Source: Camillea tinctor
Lineage: Eukaryota > Ascomycota > Sordariomycetes > Xylariales > Xylariaceae
Assembly (NCBI GenBank): GCA_022578605.1
Contig: MU394116.1
Span: 124,001-188,000 of the forward strand
DNA length: 64,000 nt
Direction of reading: 5' to 3'
Position numbers and translations under genes: made by a program. A model generated the notes under the pieces. It did not search any database and was not told where the DNA came from. It saw only the letters and a program-made list of their open reading frames with translations. Below are positions 12,658-24,611 of this stretch, piece after piece (position 1 is the first letter of the stretch; each line of letters starts with the position of its first letter).

Positions 12658-15198
12658 ATGTCCGATACAGATAATACACCAGGCACCCCTAAGGAGACAG
12701 TAGAAGAGATCGAGAAAGGTACAGCCCATCTCGGTGAGGTCGAAGTAATAGACAAGCGCCAAGAGCGCAAAGTGCTCTGGAAACTAGACACGAGGTATCC
12801 ATCCAACCCCTCCTCTCCCGGAATTTCTTTCTGCGCGTATGAGTTTCTATCTCGACTGACGATAAATTTGGGGTTCTCTTTCAGAATCTTACCGGTCCTT
12901 GCAGTCTTGTTCCTCTGCTCATTCCTAGATCGCACCAACGTCGGCAACGCCCGCCTCTATGGGCTCGAGGACGAAATCCGCATCACGGACTCTCAGTATG
13001 ACGCGGGCCTCGCTGTGTACTATGTAGGTTATTGAATTCGTTATAAACCTACATATGCCTAACCCCCCCCCCCGCATTCTCCTCGTTGATCCTCTTCTGC
13101 GAGAGTAGAATTTCATTCTCCCACAAGACATACTCTTTTTTCCCTTCTTTGAAACGAATTGTGACCTAATTCAGTAACGATGAACTCGATTGACTGACTT
13201 TTTGGGGTGACCACAGGCGACTTATATTGCGGGCGAAATACCGAGTAACCTCATTCTCAAGAAGCTCACTCCCTCTATATGGCTCCCTTGCCTGGCATTT
13301 TTCTGGGGCATCATTGCGATGAGCACAGGCTTTATCAAGAACTTTTCGCAGTTCGTCGCAATTCGTGCGCTGCTAGGGTGCGTGAACAAATTATTTAAAA
13401 TTTCGCTGCTCTGCTTCTGTTCTGTTTTTCCCTTTCCGTTTTCTATCGTTTTCCGCTTCCCACATCTGACATTTTGTCTGTTGACCTTGATGTGCTGACG
13501 CATAATGTTGTCTGTAGGCTATGCGAAGGCGGTCTATTGCCGGGGATGGTAAGCACCTTCAACACCGTGGAATGCTAAAACCAATAGAGCTCATCAGTGT
13601 CGCAGATCCTGTACCTTTCGAGTATATACACTAGAGGAGAGCTTGCCATTCGCATCGGCATATTCTACACTTCTGCCTCGCTTTCGGGCGCGTTTTCGGG
13701 TTCGTTTCTCTCCTGACTTCTGGAGCAGCTCGTATAGTGAGATGCTAACCGCATATGACAGGTCTTCTGGCCCGTGGTATTTCTGAGCTCGGGGGTCGAG
13801 GAGGGCTGAGTAGCTGGCGATGGATCTTCGTTATTTGTGGTTGTTTTGTGAGTATAACACTCAATGCTGCACCCCCCCCCCCCCCCCCTCTCTCTTTTGG
13901 CTGACCAGCGCTGGCCATGATATCTGACTTTCGACATAGACTTCATCAATGGGGATCCTCTCCTTCTTTTTGCTCCCGAATGGTGCGAGTTCTGCCAAGT
14001 TTCTCACCCCTGAAGAAAGGCAGATTGCGGTCTCGCGTCTGCATGCCCTTGGACATGGAAACGGAAACCGTGAAAGGTAATGTGTCTCTTAATCGTAGAA
14101 GCTGGTTGGAGTAAAATAGACATACTTACCATGTGTTTTATATAGAGAGGCAACTGAGAAATTCGCTTGGTCTGAAGTGTCTCGCGGAATCTTTAGCTGG
14201 CAAACTTGGCTCACGGCAAGCGCATACTTTGGGATTCTCAGTGGGCTCTATAGCTTTGGTCTCTTCGTGAGTCTTACATATCTCCTATACTTCACTTTTT
14301 CTCCCCCTCTTTCTTTCTTCAAGCCACTTAGCTAATATAATACCAGCTACCGACGATTATTAAAGGGCTCGGGTACACCGCGAACGAGGCCCAACTTTGG
14401 TCTGTCATCCCGTATGCGGTAGCATCCGTATTCACAGGTGCGTTAACCCCTTCTTTGGAAAAAAAGAAAAAAAAAAGAAAGAACTTATTGCTGATTCCAG
14501 GAACTTGCTTAGTTTGCACGGCGTACCTCTCTGATCATTTCCGAGTCAGAGGGATAATCATGTTATTTTCGCTGCCCATTGCCATCATCGGCTACGGGGT
14601 GATCGCGAACACCACGAACAACCAAGTCAAATACGGCATGACCTTTCTCATGGCCACCGGTCTTTACAGTAGTGTGCCACCTGTCCTAGGATGGTTATCC
14701 AATGTGAGTCTGACTTGTCAATATGAATGTCAACTAAGAAGGACGTTGAAAAAGACGGCCATGGCGATACGTCAGCCAAGCATATAAGGATCTTGGCTAA
14801 CCTTGGGATGTTCTAGAACTCGGCGGGTCATTACAAGAGAGCGACAACGAGCGCGTTGCAACTCATGATAGCCAACTGCGGTGGCTTTGTTGCGGTGTTC
14901 GTGTATCCTAGTGCGCAAGGACCTAGCTATCACGAAGGCCACACTATCATCATGGGGTTGCTGTGCGGCGGATGGGTCTTGTAAGTGTTCCTTTTTTTTT
15001 TGTCTGAAATTAATCAATTGGTATCCCTACTCACTCACTCACTCGCTCACTTACTCACTTACTCACTTACTTGTTTCTAGGGTACTTCTCAATGTGTTGT
15101 ATTGCTGGAAGATCAACCGGGATAAGGCCAATGGCCAATATCATCAGTATGCCGGTTACGGGGATGATCGCGATCCGACATTCAAGCTTGTCTTGTAG
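12658..15198 (+). CDS. MFS transporter, ACS family (second copy)
   Basis: Predicted plasma-membrane anion:proton symporter of 493 residues. Twelve exons join in frame: 12658-12794, 12885-13023, 13217-13377, 13518-13548, 13606-13699, 13762-13847, 13940-14076, 14146-14266, 14347-14437, 14501-14703, 14817-14980 and 15081-15198. Family landmarks are FLCSFLDRTNVGNARL, YIAGEIPSNLILKKL, RALLGLCEGGLLPGM and YTRGELAIRIGIFYTSASLSG, then LPTIIKGLGYTANEAQL and a late SALQLMIANCGG. The N-terminal 45 residues are acidic and hydrophilic. One intron contains an 18-C run near 13872, and the last contains an ACTC/ACTT microsatellite. It is about 1.76 kb downstream of the Zn2Cys6 regulator on the same strand. 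It belongs to the same subfamily as the 1696 transporter but differs in sequence and in several intron positions. The substrate is unknown. Confidence 0.92.
15029..15071 (+). repeat. Imperfect ACTC/ACTT tetranucleotide repeat in an intron
   Basis: Tandem ACTC and ACTT units in the last intron of the transporter gene, ending about 10 bp before its CTAG acceptor. Only a local low-complexity element. Confidence 0.75.
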
Positions 15199-15964
15199 CC
15201 CTCACGAACTGCGAACAAGATAACCTATGACGTTTGGAAGGGTTGTTGCTGATGACGATGATCTTGTCGTTGTTGAGAATTACATCTAGTTGTATAAATC
15301 AGATCATAGACGGGTGGACGCACATTTATCACAATAGACTTGTTCGTGATACAGTGTTTATTTATATATATATTATGCATTGAGTCATGAAGCAATAACA
15401 AAATGTACGGCCATATTAAAAGTGTCGATGAGAACCTTGAAGTCTTAAACCACGCCATGTTAGTTGAGTATTTTGAGTTGTTCGGCCTTTCTTCTCTCTA
15501 CTAGGTACCTGCTTACAAGAGTACTATAGCGATATATACTCAGTAGCGATAGCGGGTGTTACTAGCAAGATCCCTGTATCATACTGTATGTAGGCTGTTA
15601 GTTCCATACACATCGTTCCACTTGTACCACCCACCCCACCGGGGAAGGGGAACACCCCCCAAAAAAGAAAGGGGACTCGGGAGTTTTTTCTACTGAAGAA
15701 TGGCCGATGCCCCTCCAACTCCCTCTCCAATTCCCGCCACATTTCCCCCCCTAGGCCCTCGGCATGATAACTGTTACCGAACATCTTTCGCGTGTACTCT
15801 GTAATTGATTAAGGTTATCTATCTGTCTCTCTTGTAACTTATCCATCTACTTATCCGATCTTCCCTACTAATTCCACTAATTCTACTAATTTATTCCATC
15901 GTGACCTTGGAGTTTTGGGTATTTTGTTTACTTTTGCTATATATCCAATCGAATACCAAACATA
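15199..15964. other. Intergenic, 766 bp
   Basis: Terminator side of the transporter and promoter of the AhpD-like gene. It contains C-rich/G-rich patches at about 15630-15680 and AT-rich sequence close to the 15965 start. No gene or RNA signature seen. Confidence 0.5.
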
Positions 15965-16945
15965 ATGTCGAAACTATCAGATGCCGTCAAGGCACTCATA
16001 AATGCCAGCCACGCGAAACCAGGATACACTCGTATTTCGCCCAATGTGTCGCCGGCGCTGGAGAAATTCGCGAAGAGCGCGGCCGAGAAGAATGTTGGAC
16101 TCCCAGCTTGGGTGACGCTGTCGGTACGAGAGAACTTCAATCCCCCGCCTCTCCCTTAGAGGTTGCTCGCATTGAACGAGGATGAAAAAGTGTTGCTCAT
16201 CATAAAGGGTCCTGGTCCTGGTCCTGTCCCCCCCCAACCTTGACAGACAGCTGTTTCTGCAACCATGAACTGCCCTGAGGCCATGACCCAAGTCTTCCAC
16301 CTAGCCAACGCGAATAGCCAATCCCACCGCACGCCCGTACAGAACGCCGAGCTCATCCGAGAGGTCGGTCTCAAGTGTATATCCTTCAACGGCATCCCGC
16401 GCTCCATCAATACCCTCGGCGCCTTCTACGGCAGCCTTCCATCCGACGTCGCCTCTGCCCTATCCACGACGCCGACGCGCGAGCTCACCCCCGAGAACAT
16501 CGAGGTGCGGAAGCGGGACGGCCTTGCCCTCTGGGATAGTGTGTACCTGGGCTTCGAGCGCAAGCTGCTCGGCAAGCTCGCCCAGTCGCACCCCGACCTG
16601 CCCGTGCACATCCTCAACGGCCACTACTCGAACCTGCTGGCGAACCCCCGCGGCGCGCAAAAGGCCGAGAAGGTCGGTCGCGTGCTGACCTCGCTCGTCG
16701 CCATCGCGTGCCTGCGCGCCCAAACCGGCGTGGGGCCCCAGGTCACGTCGCATATCTTCGGCCTGCGCAAGGCGTATGAGAACGGGGATGCGCGGGCTGA
16801 GGGTGAAGATCCCGTCGAGGGTGGCGAGTGGCTCGCTGGCGAGGAGGGGAACCTCTGGATACTAAACTCGGTGGATTCGCTGGTGGGTGCGCTGGGGAGT
16901 GGAGAGGGGACAACGTTTGCGCCAGGAATCAAGGCGAAGCTATAA
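15965..16945 (+). CDS. AhpD-like (carboxymuconolactone decarboxylase-related) protein
   Basis: Protein of 285 residues from exons 15965-16123 and 16247-16945, joined in phase 0. The helical pattern suits the AhpD-like fold: an N-terminal LPAWVTLS region, then NCPEAMTQVFHLA, and an alpha-helical core with ELIREVGLKCISFNGIPRSIN. Fungal proteins with this last segment are usually annotated as AhpD-like or CMD-like. The CxxC redox pair of bacterial AhpD is not visible, so peroxidase-reductase activity should not be assumed. The second half (ARSHIFGLRK-type helices, then an acidic Gly/Glu-rich stretch) ends with a short basic tail. No signal peptide is clear. It converges with the CoA-transferase gene, with 335 bp between stops. 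Family assignment is moderate; function is unknown. Confidence 0.7.
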
Positions 16946-17280
16946 ATGCGTAGACAGACACTGTCGGAAAGGGGCATTTGTACATATCAACACATATATC
17001 TACACACATATATAAACGTCTTTAAAAAAAAAAAAAAAAAGAAAAGAAAAAACGAAGCCAAAGATAAATGAATGGAAGAGACTTAGTATAACAACTCCGC
17101 GCGAAAATACTCTTAACATAGATAGGTTCTATATACAAAGGAATAGGGGTGAGCCCCTGATCTGCTAAATACGCCCAAATACCATCAATGACCATGGCGT
17201 GTGCCCGATCTCTCATCTCTATTATGTACACGACTTAACCTTCTTACCCCCTTTCTTCCCAAATACTCAACTTACACTCT
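16946..17280. other. Convergent 3'-3' spacer with A-run
   Basis: 335 bp between the stop codons of two converging genes. It includes a poly-A run with interruptions at about 17023-17051, suited to 3' ends on the plus strand. No gene. Confidence 0.55.
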
Positions 17281-19153
17281 CTAAAACGTCTTGAGATTCT
17301 CCGCCACCGTAAACTCGGCATCCGTGTGCTTCCTCACCGTCTCCACGTCGACACCCTCCGCCACCTCAGTGAGGGTCAGCCCGCCGCCGGGCGCGGCGCG
17401 GTCCACCTGGAAGACGCACAGGTCGGTGATGATGGTGCTGACCACACCCTGGCCCGTGAGGGGCAGCTTGCAGTCCTGCACGATCTTGCTGCGGCCCTTC
17501 TTGTCCACGTGCTCCGTCGCCACCACGATCTTGGTCTGCTCCGGGTTCGACACCAGGTCCATGGCCCCGCCCATGCCCTTGAACACCTTCCCCGGTATCA
17601 TGTAGTTCGCCAGGTCGCCCGACGCCGATACCTGGAACGCCCCCAGGATCGACACATCCACGTGACCGCCCCGGATCATCGCGAACGACTCCGCCGAGTC
17701 GAAGGTCGATGCCCCCGGGAGCAGGGTTACCGTCTCCTTGCCGGCGTTGACGAGGTCCGCGTCCGCGTCCTCCTTCGTCGCGGGGTACGGGCCCATACCT
17801 AGGATCCCGTTCTCCGACTGCAGCCACACCTTGGTGTCCGCTGGGAGATACGACGCCGCCAGCGTGGGGATGCCCACTCCTAGGTTGACGTAGTACCCGT
17901 CTTTAAGCTCCTGGGCTGCGCGCCTAGCGATGCGGTTCCGCGAGTCGAGCACGGCTGCCTTACCCCCTGATGCGGCTGACTCGTCGCTCTTGGGCGGCGC
18001 GAGCTTGAGCGATTCGATGGCTTTGGGTGCCGTCGCCGGCACGATGCGGTCGATGAAGATGCCCGGCAGGTCGACCTGGTCCGGGTCGATGGAGCCGATG
18101 GGCACGATGTTCTCGGCTTCGACGATGGACACACGCGCCGCTTTGGCCATGAGGCCGGCATAGGTTTTCGTCGTGTATCTGGAAAGCAGCGAAAATAAAT
18201 TCGATTAGTTGGCTCCCTTATAACAAGAATAGCAGCTTTAAAAAAAAAAAAAAAAAAGAGTTCGTCCACTCACTTGAACACACAGTTCCCTGCCTCGTCG
18301 ACCTTCCACGCCCGCAGTATGGCGACATCACCGGGGAGAGCCGTCTCCATGATATACGATTTACCGTTAAAGGTGCGCGTCTCCTTTGGCTTGCCTTTCT
18401 CGAGAATACCCTCAGGGGTAAACTTGACTGGGATTTCGCCCGTTTCCACAAAGGTTTCTAGTGAAACGCTTTAGTTAGTAGTGAAATAATTTCCATTGAC
18501 ACTCTCTTTCAGGTAAAGAAAGAGAGTATTGGGTAAAAAAAAAAAAAAGAATCAACACTTACTCCCGCCCGTAGCAGTGTAAAAGGCCGGGATACCTGCG
18601 CCGGCTGCGCGCAGCCTCTCCGCAATCGTGCCCTGCGGACACAGCTCAACCGCTATCTGCCCGGTTAAATACTGCTGCTCAAGCGCACGGTTCGAGCCCA
18701 GGTACGAGAGGATAATTCGGCCCAGACGCCCATCCTGCGTGAGGAGCGCCAATCCATTGTCGCCGGAGCCTGCGTTGTTCGAAACCGCCGTGAGATTCTT
18801 TAGCCCCTTCTTGTGGATAGCCCGAATGAGCGTCTCTGCGGTGTTCTCGCTGGTTAGCCAGATGAACGATATATAAGTTCCTGGGGATGTCTCCAACACA
18901 ACGTACCTGCCACGCCGCACAATCCAAAGCCGGCGCTCAGTATCACGTCGCCGTCCTTGACATCTGCGATGGCATCGTCGGCCGATTTGAAGAGCTTCGA
19001 GCCGCCTCGTGCGTTGCTAGTGGGCGGCCGGTTGGACGAGTAGTATCTCTGCAGGAACGGCGCAAACTTGGAATACTGCCGGGCGCTGGGCGCAGCCCAT
19101 TGGTATGAGAAACGGATTGATGCGCGCAGGAACGCTATGCGAGGTTGCGCCAT
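17281..19153 (-). CDS. Succinyl-CoA:3-ketoacid CoA transferase, mitochondrial
   Basis: Moves CoA from succinyl-CoA to acetoacetate (ketone-body use) or to related acids, in the mitochondrial matrix. Four exons on the minus strand (19153-18907, 18835-18563, 18457-18274, 18178-17281) give 533 residues, the usual fused alpha-beta length. The N-terminus is rich in Arg/Ser and amphipathic (RIAFLRASIRF), as in matrix targeting. The alpha half holds SAGFGLCGVAETL and SNNAGSGDNGLALL. The beta half holds LGVGIPTLAASYLP and QSENGILGMGP, whose Glu357 is the catalytic thioester-forming residue. GAFQVSASGDLANYMIPG and KGMGGAMDL follow. The acceptor at 18836 was chosen because it restores GVAETL; an upstream AG would break the frame or add residues. 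In fungi the same family also detoxifies propionyl-CoA; sequence alone does not decide this. Confidence 0.93.
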
Positions 19154-20278
19154 GGTGTAGTATGTATGTATGTGTGTGTGTATAGTTTATGAGGAAGGAC
19201 ACCTGAGATGAAGGTGAAGTGAGATGATGAGGTTAGGTGAAGTTAAGAAACAAAATTGCGCATGCGTAAGTAAATGGATCGTAAATAATATTCAGAAGAA
19301 AAATAAAATAAAATAAAAATAAAATAAAAAGGAATATCGTGCAAAGCAATATTTTGTTTGAGCTTGTAATGTTCGGAACGGGAAACCGAAGCGTATGTAT
19401 CGTATCGTAGTGTTCGCGTCACTTACACGAAGAGGAATGCGAAAGCGCTGGACCATCCCACTCAGGAGGTCTCGGGAGTTGATCTACGCCCGTAGCCAGT
19501 TTCCCGCCCGAACAAGGGGAGCCCCCGATCTTGGTATGTTAAAACGTAGTGTAGGGGGTTTAGCCGCGGCTCGGGAACTATGTAATAATAAATACTAGGC
19601 ACTATGAATATATGGGTATAAGTGAGAGAATCAACAGCGACTTCGGCGAGTTTGTCTTTTTCTCATGAGGGAATTCCTCCCTACTAGACTCAGCTCAGCT
19701 AGGGTTAATAAGCTCCATGTTTCGCAATAGCTCGCGACAAGGCACGATGGATTCAATTACGTCACTATGCCAGTATGGTCAACTACCTGGGTATGTTTCG
19801 AGCAAGCCGTAGTAGAACGAGATGCTCTTTTAAATAAATGAATCAATAATGAGAAGAATGAAAATTCAGGGATATAAACAGAAATGTTATGGCTATATAT
19901 ACCTAGCCTAGGTTCTGTATATGCTCTCCATGAATCACTTCTATTCCTCGTCTATCCAGGTATGATATCGAACGACCAGCTCATGAACTATCCACCGGTA
20001 TAATATAGTATAGCAAGTTGCAGCGTCCTCCCAACAAGCACGGCCGTCATAACCACCAACCCAGTATGTGCCTGTGCAAAAAAAAAGAAAAAAAGAAAAA
20101 AGAAAAGGGGAAAAGAAAAGCCCTGATCACCATAACGTATAATGCCTGAGAGAGCAGTTCCAGTAAACCAATAACTTAACCAAACAAAAAAAAAAAAAAA
20201 GAAGAAAGAGGGAAAGGATTGGCAAAGAAAAGAAGAAAACCTAGCCCGAGGATGTTCATACATACAGGCTGATAGTCT
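19154..20278. other. Intergenic: CoA-transferase promoter and dehydrogenase 3' flank
   Basis: About 1.1 kb. Near 19290-19330 it is A/T-rich with AAAAT repeats. At 20078-20118 and 20186-20215 there are A-rich runs with G interruptions, downstream of the dehydrogenase stop. A short ORF at 19395-19598 has no recognisable motif. Confidence 0.5.
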
Positions 20279-20293
20279 TCATCTCATACCCAA

Positions 20294-20382
<89 letters not shown>

Positions 20383-22605
20383 GACGTCCGACGCTTTCCA
20401 ACCGGATGCCCAACTTGGCCATCGCTTTCGGATCCATAATGCCCTTACCGTCGAAGACCCACTTCGGCGTCTTCATCATAGACGCTATCTTGCTCCAGTC
20501 CAGCCTCTCTCCTGGCCCCGGCCGATATTCGTTGTTCGGGTTGCCTTTGCTGGATACGGACGCATCCTTCTCCATCAGCCCGCAGTCAGGGCAGTCCTCC
20601 GCACATGCTGGCTCTTCTATGTATCGCTGAAGCGGGTCGGACCCGACACCGCTGCAGCGATTCTTATGGAGGAGGAACTTATGCAGAGAGAGGATGTCTG
20701 TCTCGCTGGGCTCTATTCGCTTGAAAGGTCGCGGGTCGAGGCTCTTGTTCGACCCGAACGTGATGCCGGGTAGCCCCTTGGGCGTCTCAAGCCGCTTCTT
20801 GTTGCGGAACTCATCGAACTCGGTGGTGATGAGGATAGCGTGGCTCGCTGCGCATGCCTCGTACGCATTCGAGTAGACTACGATGGGGCCCCCGTCATCT
20901 TGTAACGCTGCTTGGTCTCGGAGCAGTATCTTGATCTCATTCCTAGTCACGACCGGGTTGCAGCAGGGGTCGTATATAGCGATTTCCCGCGGGTTCTCCT
21001 CGAGGAGTGTTTTGATGATCTCCAGCGCAGGCGACTCCCTCGTGTCCGACGTGTTGGCCTTGAACGCATAGCCAAGCAGGGTGATCTTCTTGGCGACCAG
21101 CGTGTTATTCAGGCATGTGATCACTCGCCGAGAGAACCTGTCACGCTGATACTCGTTCATTTTGATGACCTGGCGCCAGTACTCGCCAACTTCTTCTAGC
21201 CCGAGAGACTCGGCTAGGTATGATAAGCTGAGAATATCTTTCTTGAAGCAGCTTCCGCCGAAACCTATACCGGCTTTCAGGAACTTGTTCCCAATCCGGG
21301 GATCGCGGCCGATTGAGGCGGCTACCTCGTCGACTTCTGCGCCTGTCTTCTCGCAGATGGCCGATATCGAGTTGATGCTACTAATGCGCTGTGCTAGCAT
21401 CGAGTTGGCGACGAGCTTGGACAGCTCCGACGACCAAATGTTCGTCGTCAGAATGCGCGACCGCGGCACCCAGGCGGCGTAGACCGTAGCCAGCGTCTCA
21501 GCAGCTCGACGGCTTGATTCAGAGGTCAAAGACCCTATGAGGATACGATCGGGTTGCAAGAGATCTTGTACCGCTGTGCCAGCTGCGAGGAATTCCGGAT
21601 TTGAGAGGACCTCAAAGTGCACACCGGGACGGTGTAATTCCATCTGTGGGTTTTCATTCCTTTCTTTAGTTTAAAGACAACAAATAGAAAGAAAAAAGGG
21701 GAAAGGAGGAAAAAAAAGAACCACTCCCTCTCTAACATACCGTTTCGCGAACTAGCTCAGCCGTCCTACATGGGACTGTCGACTTTTCAACAATAATGGC
21801 CCCTGGGCGAGCGTGCTGGGCGACTACACTAGTGACAGCTTCAAATGCTGTCATGTCAGTAGCCCTTCCTGCGCCAATACCCCTCGACTTCGTCGGCGTG
21901 TTTACGGCGATCAATATGATATCAGCCTCGCTGATGCACTTGGTCACTTCTGTTGAGAATATCAAGTTTGGCTGCCTCGAGGGGACTACCGTCATTCTGA
22001 AATGGTGGCCATCGCTTGCGGGTTCACTTTCGGAAGAAGACGCAGTGTCCGACCCATCGTTTGCCCTACTACCCACGGGCGTGTTGGTGAAAGATATTTC
22101 CCTAGACCCGTCTCGCGCGATGCGCACTATGTCGCCCAGACCCGGTTCGTGAATCGGCAGGTGCTTCGAGTTCCACCGTCGAATCCGTCGCTCGTCCCGG
22201 TCGACCACCGTGACTCGGATATTCGGGTTTTGGAAGGCCATCACTGCGGCCGTGGGTCCCCCTATTGAATCATGAGAATTCGAGCACGCTTACAGGGTAA
22301 GCTAGGTAAGGGGGAGAGAGGTACGAACCGACATATCCAGCACCGACGCAACAGATATTCTTCACAGGCTGAGCAAGATATGACCACCCTAGAATGGGTC
22401 CGTCGGCATGGTTGGTGGGAGGAGTTGATGGCGTCTGCAAACTATCGAACTCGATATTTAAGCTCTCTATACGCCGGTCTATATCGGCGCGCAGCACGGG
22501 ACTGGACGACCAGCTTGCATCCGGTGTAGTCGGGGCAGTTGAGGCGACGTCGATGGATGCGCTATCGCCCGAGTCAATAACGGGTACCGGGATCGGTTTA
22601 CTCAT
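20279..22605 (-). CDS. UDP-glucose 6-dehydrogenase with poly-serine tail
   Basis: Oxidises UDP-glucose twice with NAD+ to UDP-glucuronate in the cytosol. Three exons on the minus strand (22605-22329, 22261-21741, 21643-20279) give 720 residues. An in-frame ATG at 22617 would add four. A Ser/Thr/Pro-rich leader of about 80 residues precedes the NAD-binding loop CCVGAGYVGGPTAAVMA, whose codon for the first Gly of GG spans intron 1. Further motifs are HEPGL, AVNTPTK, EKSTVPC, LSNPEFLAAGTAV and FLKAGIGFGGSCFKKD, with catalytic Cys398. The substrate-binding segment and GYAFKANTSDTRESPA follow. A linker insert of about 45 residues (near SRANDGSDTASSSESE) separates the first strands. After the conserved GIRLESVG end come 29 Ser codons (AGT) and LGMR. 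A GT4 glycosyltransferase is divergently placed about 2 kb away. Confidence 0.95.
20294..20380 (-). repeat. (ACT)29 microsatellite encoding poly-Ser
   Basis: Twenty-nine perfect ACT units on the plus strand, AGT serine codons on the minus strand, inside the last 35 codons of the UDP-glucose dehydrogenase gene. Perfect unit purity suggests recent expansion by slippage and likely length variation between strains. Confidence 0.95.
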
Positions 22606-22617
22606 GACTACGGGCAT

Positions 22618-24611
22618 AGGTATTTGCCACGGCTAGTTACTGTTGTGATAGTCGGGTAGGTGGTGAGTTCCGTGAAGAAACAACCATTCGATCAAGTGAG
22701 GAGCTTCCACGATTCCCCAGGAGGACACACTTAAGGCTTTTGTATGCGATCTCGCGCTTTGCAATACTTGGCTCTGCAAATAGTGTAACGGAGGTTTACA
22801 AAAAGTGGGAAAAGTACAAGAAGCGAAGATGGGGAGGGGGGATACTCCCCCTTACATACAGATGTGTAGAGCCTAGCACCCCTATAAAGGACGCATGTGA
22901 AGCTAGAAGATGGCAAGTCCCCCAAAGAGCAAGTGGGATGCCAGCCTTCAGAGGGCAAGGGGCTATTGATGTAAGTCAGAACTGACTCGGATAAGCTGAA
23001 AGGCAGGCAGTAGGTGCTTCGCCCGGTGTCGTGGAAGACGGTGTTTCCAGCCGGGGAGGTTTACATGATGCTATTCCTAGGGAAGGCACATGATCGAATC
23101 AATGTAACTCACTAATACATTTATTAACCTAGTTATTTCTCAATTTATTTTAATTCGTTTCTTGCTTTCTACAATTGGGCTAGGAGCCTATGATATGATG
23201 CCCATCGGATAGAGGAATGTCTAGCTTGGCCCTTCAACGTTGGCAGGTTATAGCTGAAAGGGAAACTTAGAACTAACATGATCCACAGGATATTATATAT
23301 TATCTAGGTTGTATGTAGCAGCAAATGGGAGGCCAGATTGTTGCATCGTCAGCTTTCAGGCAGAGAAGGACTAGATATCTATTCGAGGGGTGGTTACATA
23401 CATATGTACCTAACCTATAGACATCCAATCCTTGTCGCGTATACACAGGTGGCTGAACACCGGTGGATATGAGGTATTATACAGGACCAATACCTTTTGA
23501 CTGAAGTTGATAAACCCCCAAAGTTCAAAAGCTGGTATAAGCCGGGATGTCAAGAACATACACTTCAGGGTTGCGACAGAACATCCAACACTTATGATGG
23601 GTAATACCTACCTAACTCTGCCAACCTACTTAGCTTCACAATAAAAAAAGCCTCGAGCAATATGTAAGTCAAATGTACAATACACTACATACCAGATGGC
23701 GTCCAGTATGTTATCCAACCGGTAGGCCTACCAAGCACACGGGGGTCTCATCAGTGATGCCCATTCGCAAACGACAGTATCACCATTGCAGGTACTACGT
23801 AATCAGAGTCAGGATCTATACCCTTGTTACTTGTCCCCGTGTTGGCTGCCAGATCCCCAGAGCCGCAGATCCTCGTGCGCAAAGTAGCAAAGCATCGCAT
23901 ATAATTTAGTTGGTCTCGGCTGCGTCTAGGGTCCCCCCATACCACAATGTGCCATTGCTGAAGCCCCTGATTGGTGCGCTGATTGGCATGTGTGCTCTGG
24001 TTTGAGGTTGTCATTGGGTCATACCATGGCCCGGCATTGGAACTGTCTAAGATAAGAAAACTACAAATCTACAAGTTTAGGCGCTCACAAGATCTTCTAG
24101 GCTCTCTTTTCGATGTCTTAGTTGGGCTGATCCAGGTTAAGTCCCCGCTAAACCCGTCTGCATGGCCCTCAAAGTGACTAGCATGTAAGTAACCTACCTA
24201 GTCAGATGCTTATACGTTCTGGACTCCCATGAATAGTTGAAGCGATGACAAGGTCTTATGCTGTATATTATATCAACAGCCAGAAAAGGACGAAAAAAAT
24301 GCATGTACAGGTGAGCGAAGAAAATAGACAGACTACGTAATGTTGCCTTTGCGTGATTTGAACAAATGATGGTGCCAATATAATACTTGTTTCTAAGTGA
24401 TTCGGTATGTCAAGGGTGATTCGCATGTCTCCAGTATCAAGAACCATATTGTGTCATGTTATGGATTACAACGAAAACAAAAGATATGGGATACTGACTA
24501 TTACCTAGGATTAATTCTAGTTTATTTGTATTAATTTGCGCAGCGACAAGTCGTCATCATTATAGAAGCGCGATCTTTTACATTCCCTTACCTTGTATCG
24601 AGCTCGTGAAA
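22618..24611. other. Divergent promoter region of dehydrogenase and glycosyltransferase
   Basis: About 2 kb between two divergent starts, so it should hold both promoters. Four ATTGG (CCAAT complement) boxes cluster at 23970-24040. GC-richer stretches occur at about 22990-23080 and 23820-23960. Short open frames have no motif. I found no CACGTG box by eye. Confidence 0.55.
23970..24040. promoter_or_regulatory. Cluster of four CCAAT boxes (ATTGG orientation)
   Basis: ATTGG occurs at 23970-23974, 23982-23986, 24013-24017 and 24036-24040, all in one orientation, 570-640 bp before the GT4 start and about 1.4 kb before the dehydrogenase start. CCAAT is bound by the fungal Hap/CBC complex. Use here is inferred. 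Confidence 0.45.

Noticed and set aside
17326..17802. 158-residue plus-strand ORF inside the CoA-transferase gene
   Set aside because: Antisense shadow; the minus strand holds the conserved catalytic SENG motif and the rest of the beta domain.
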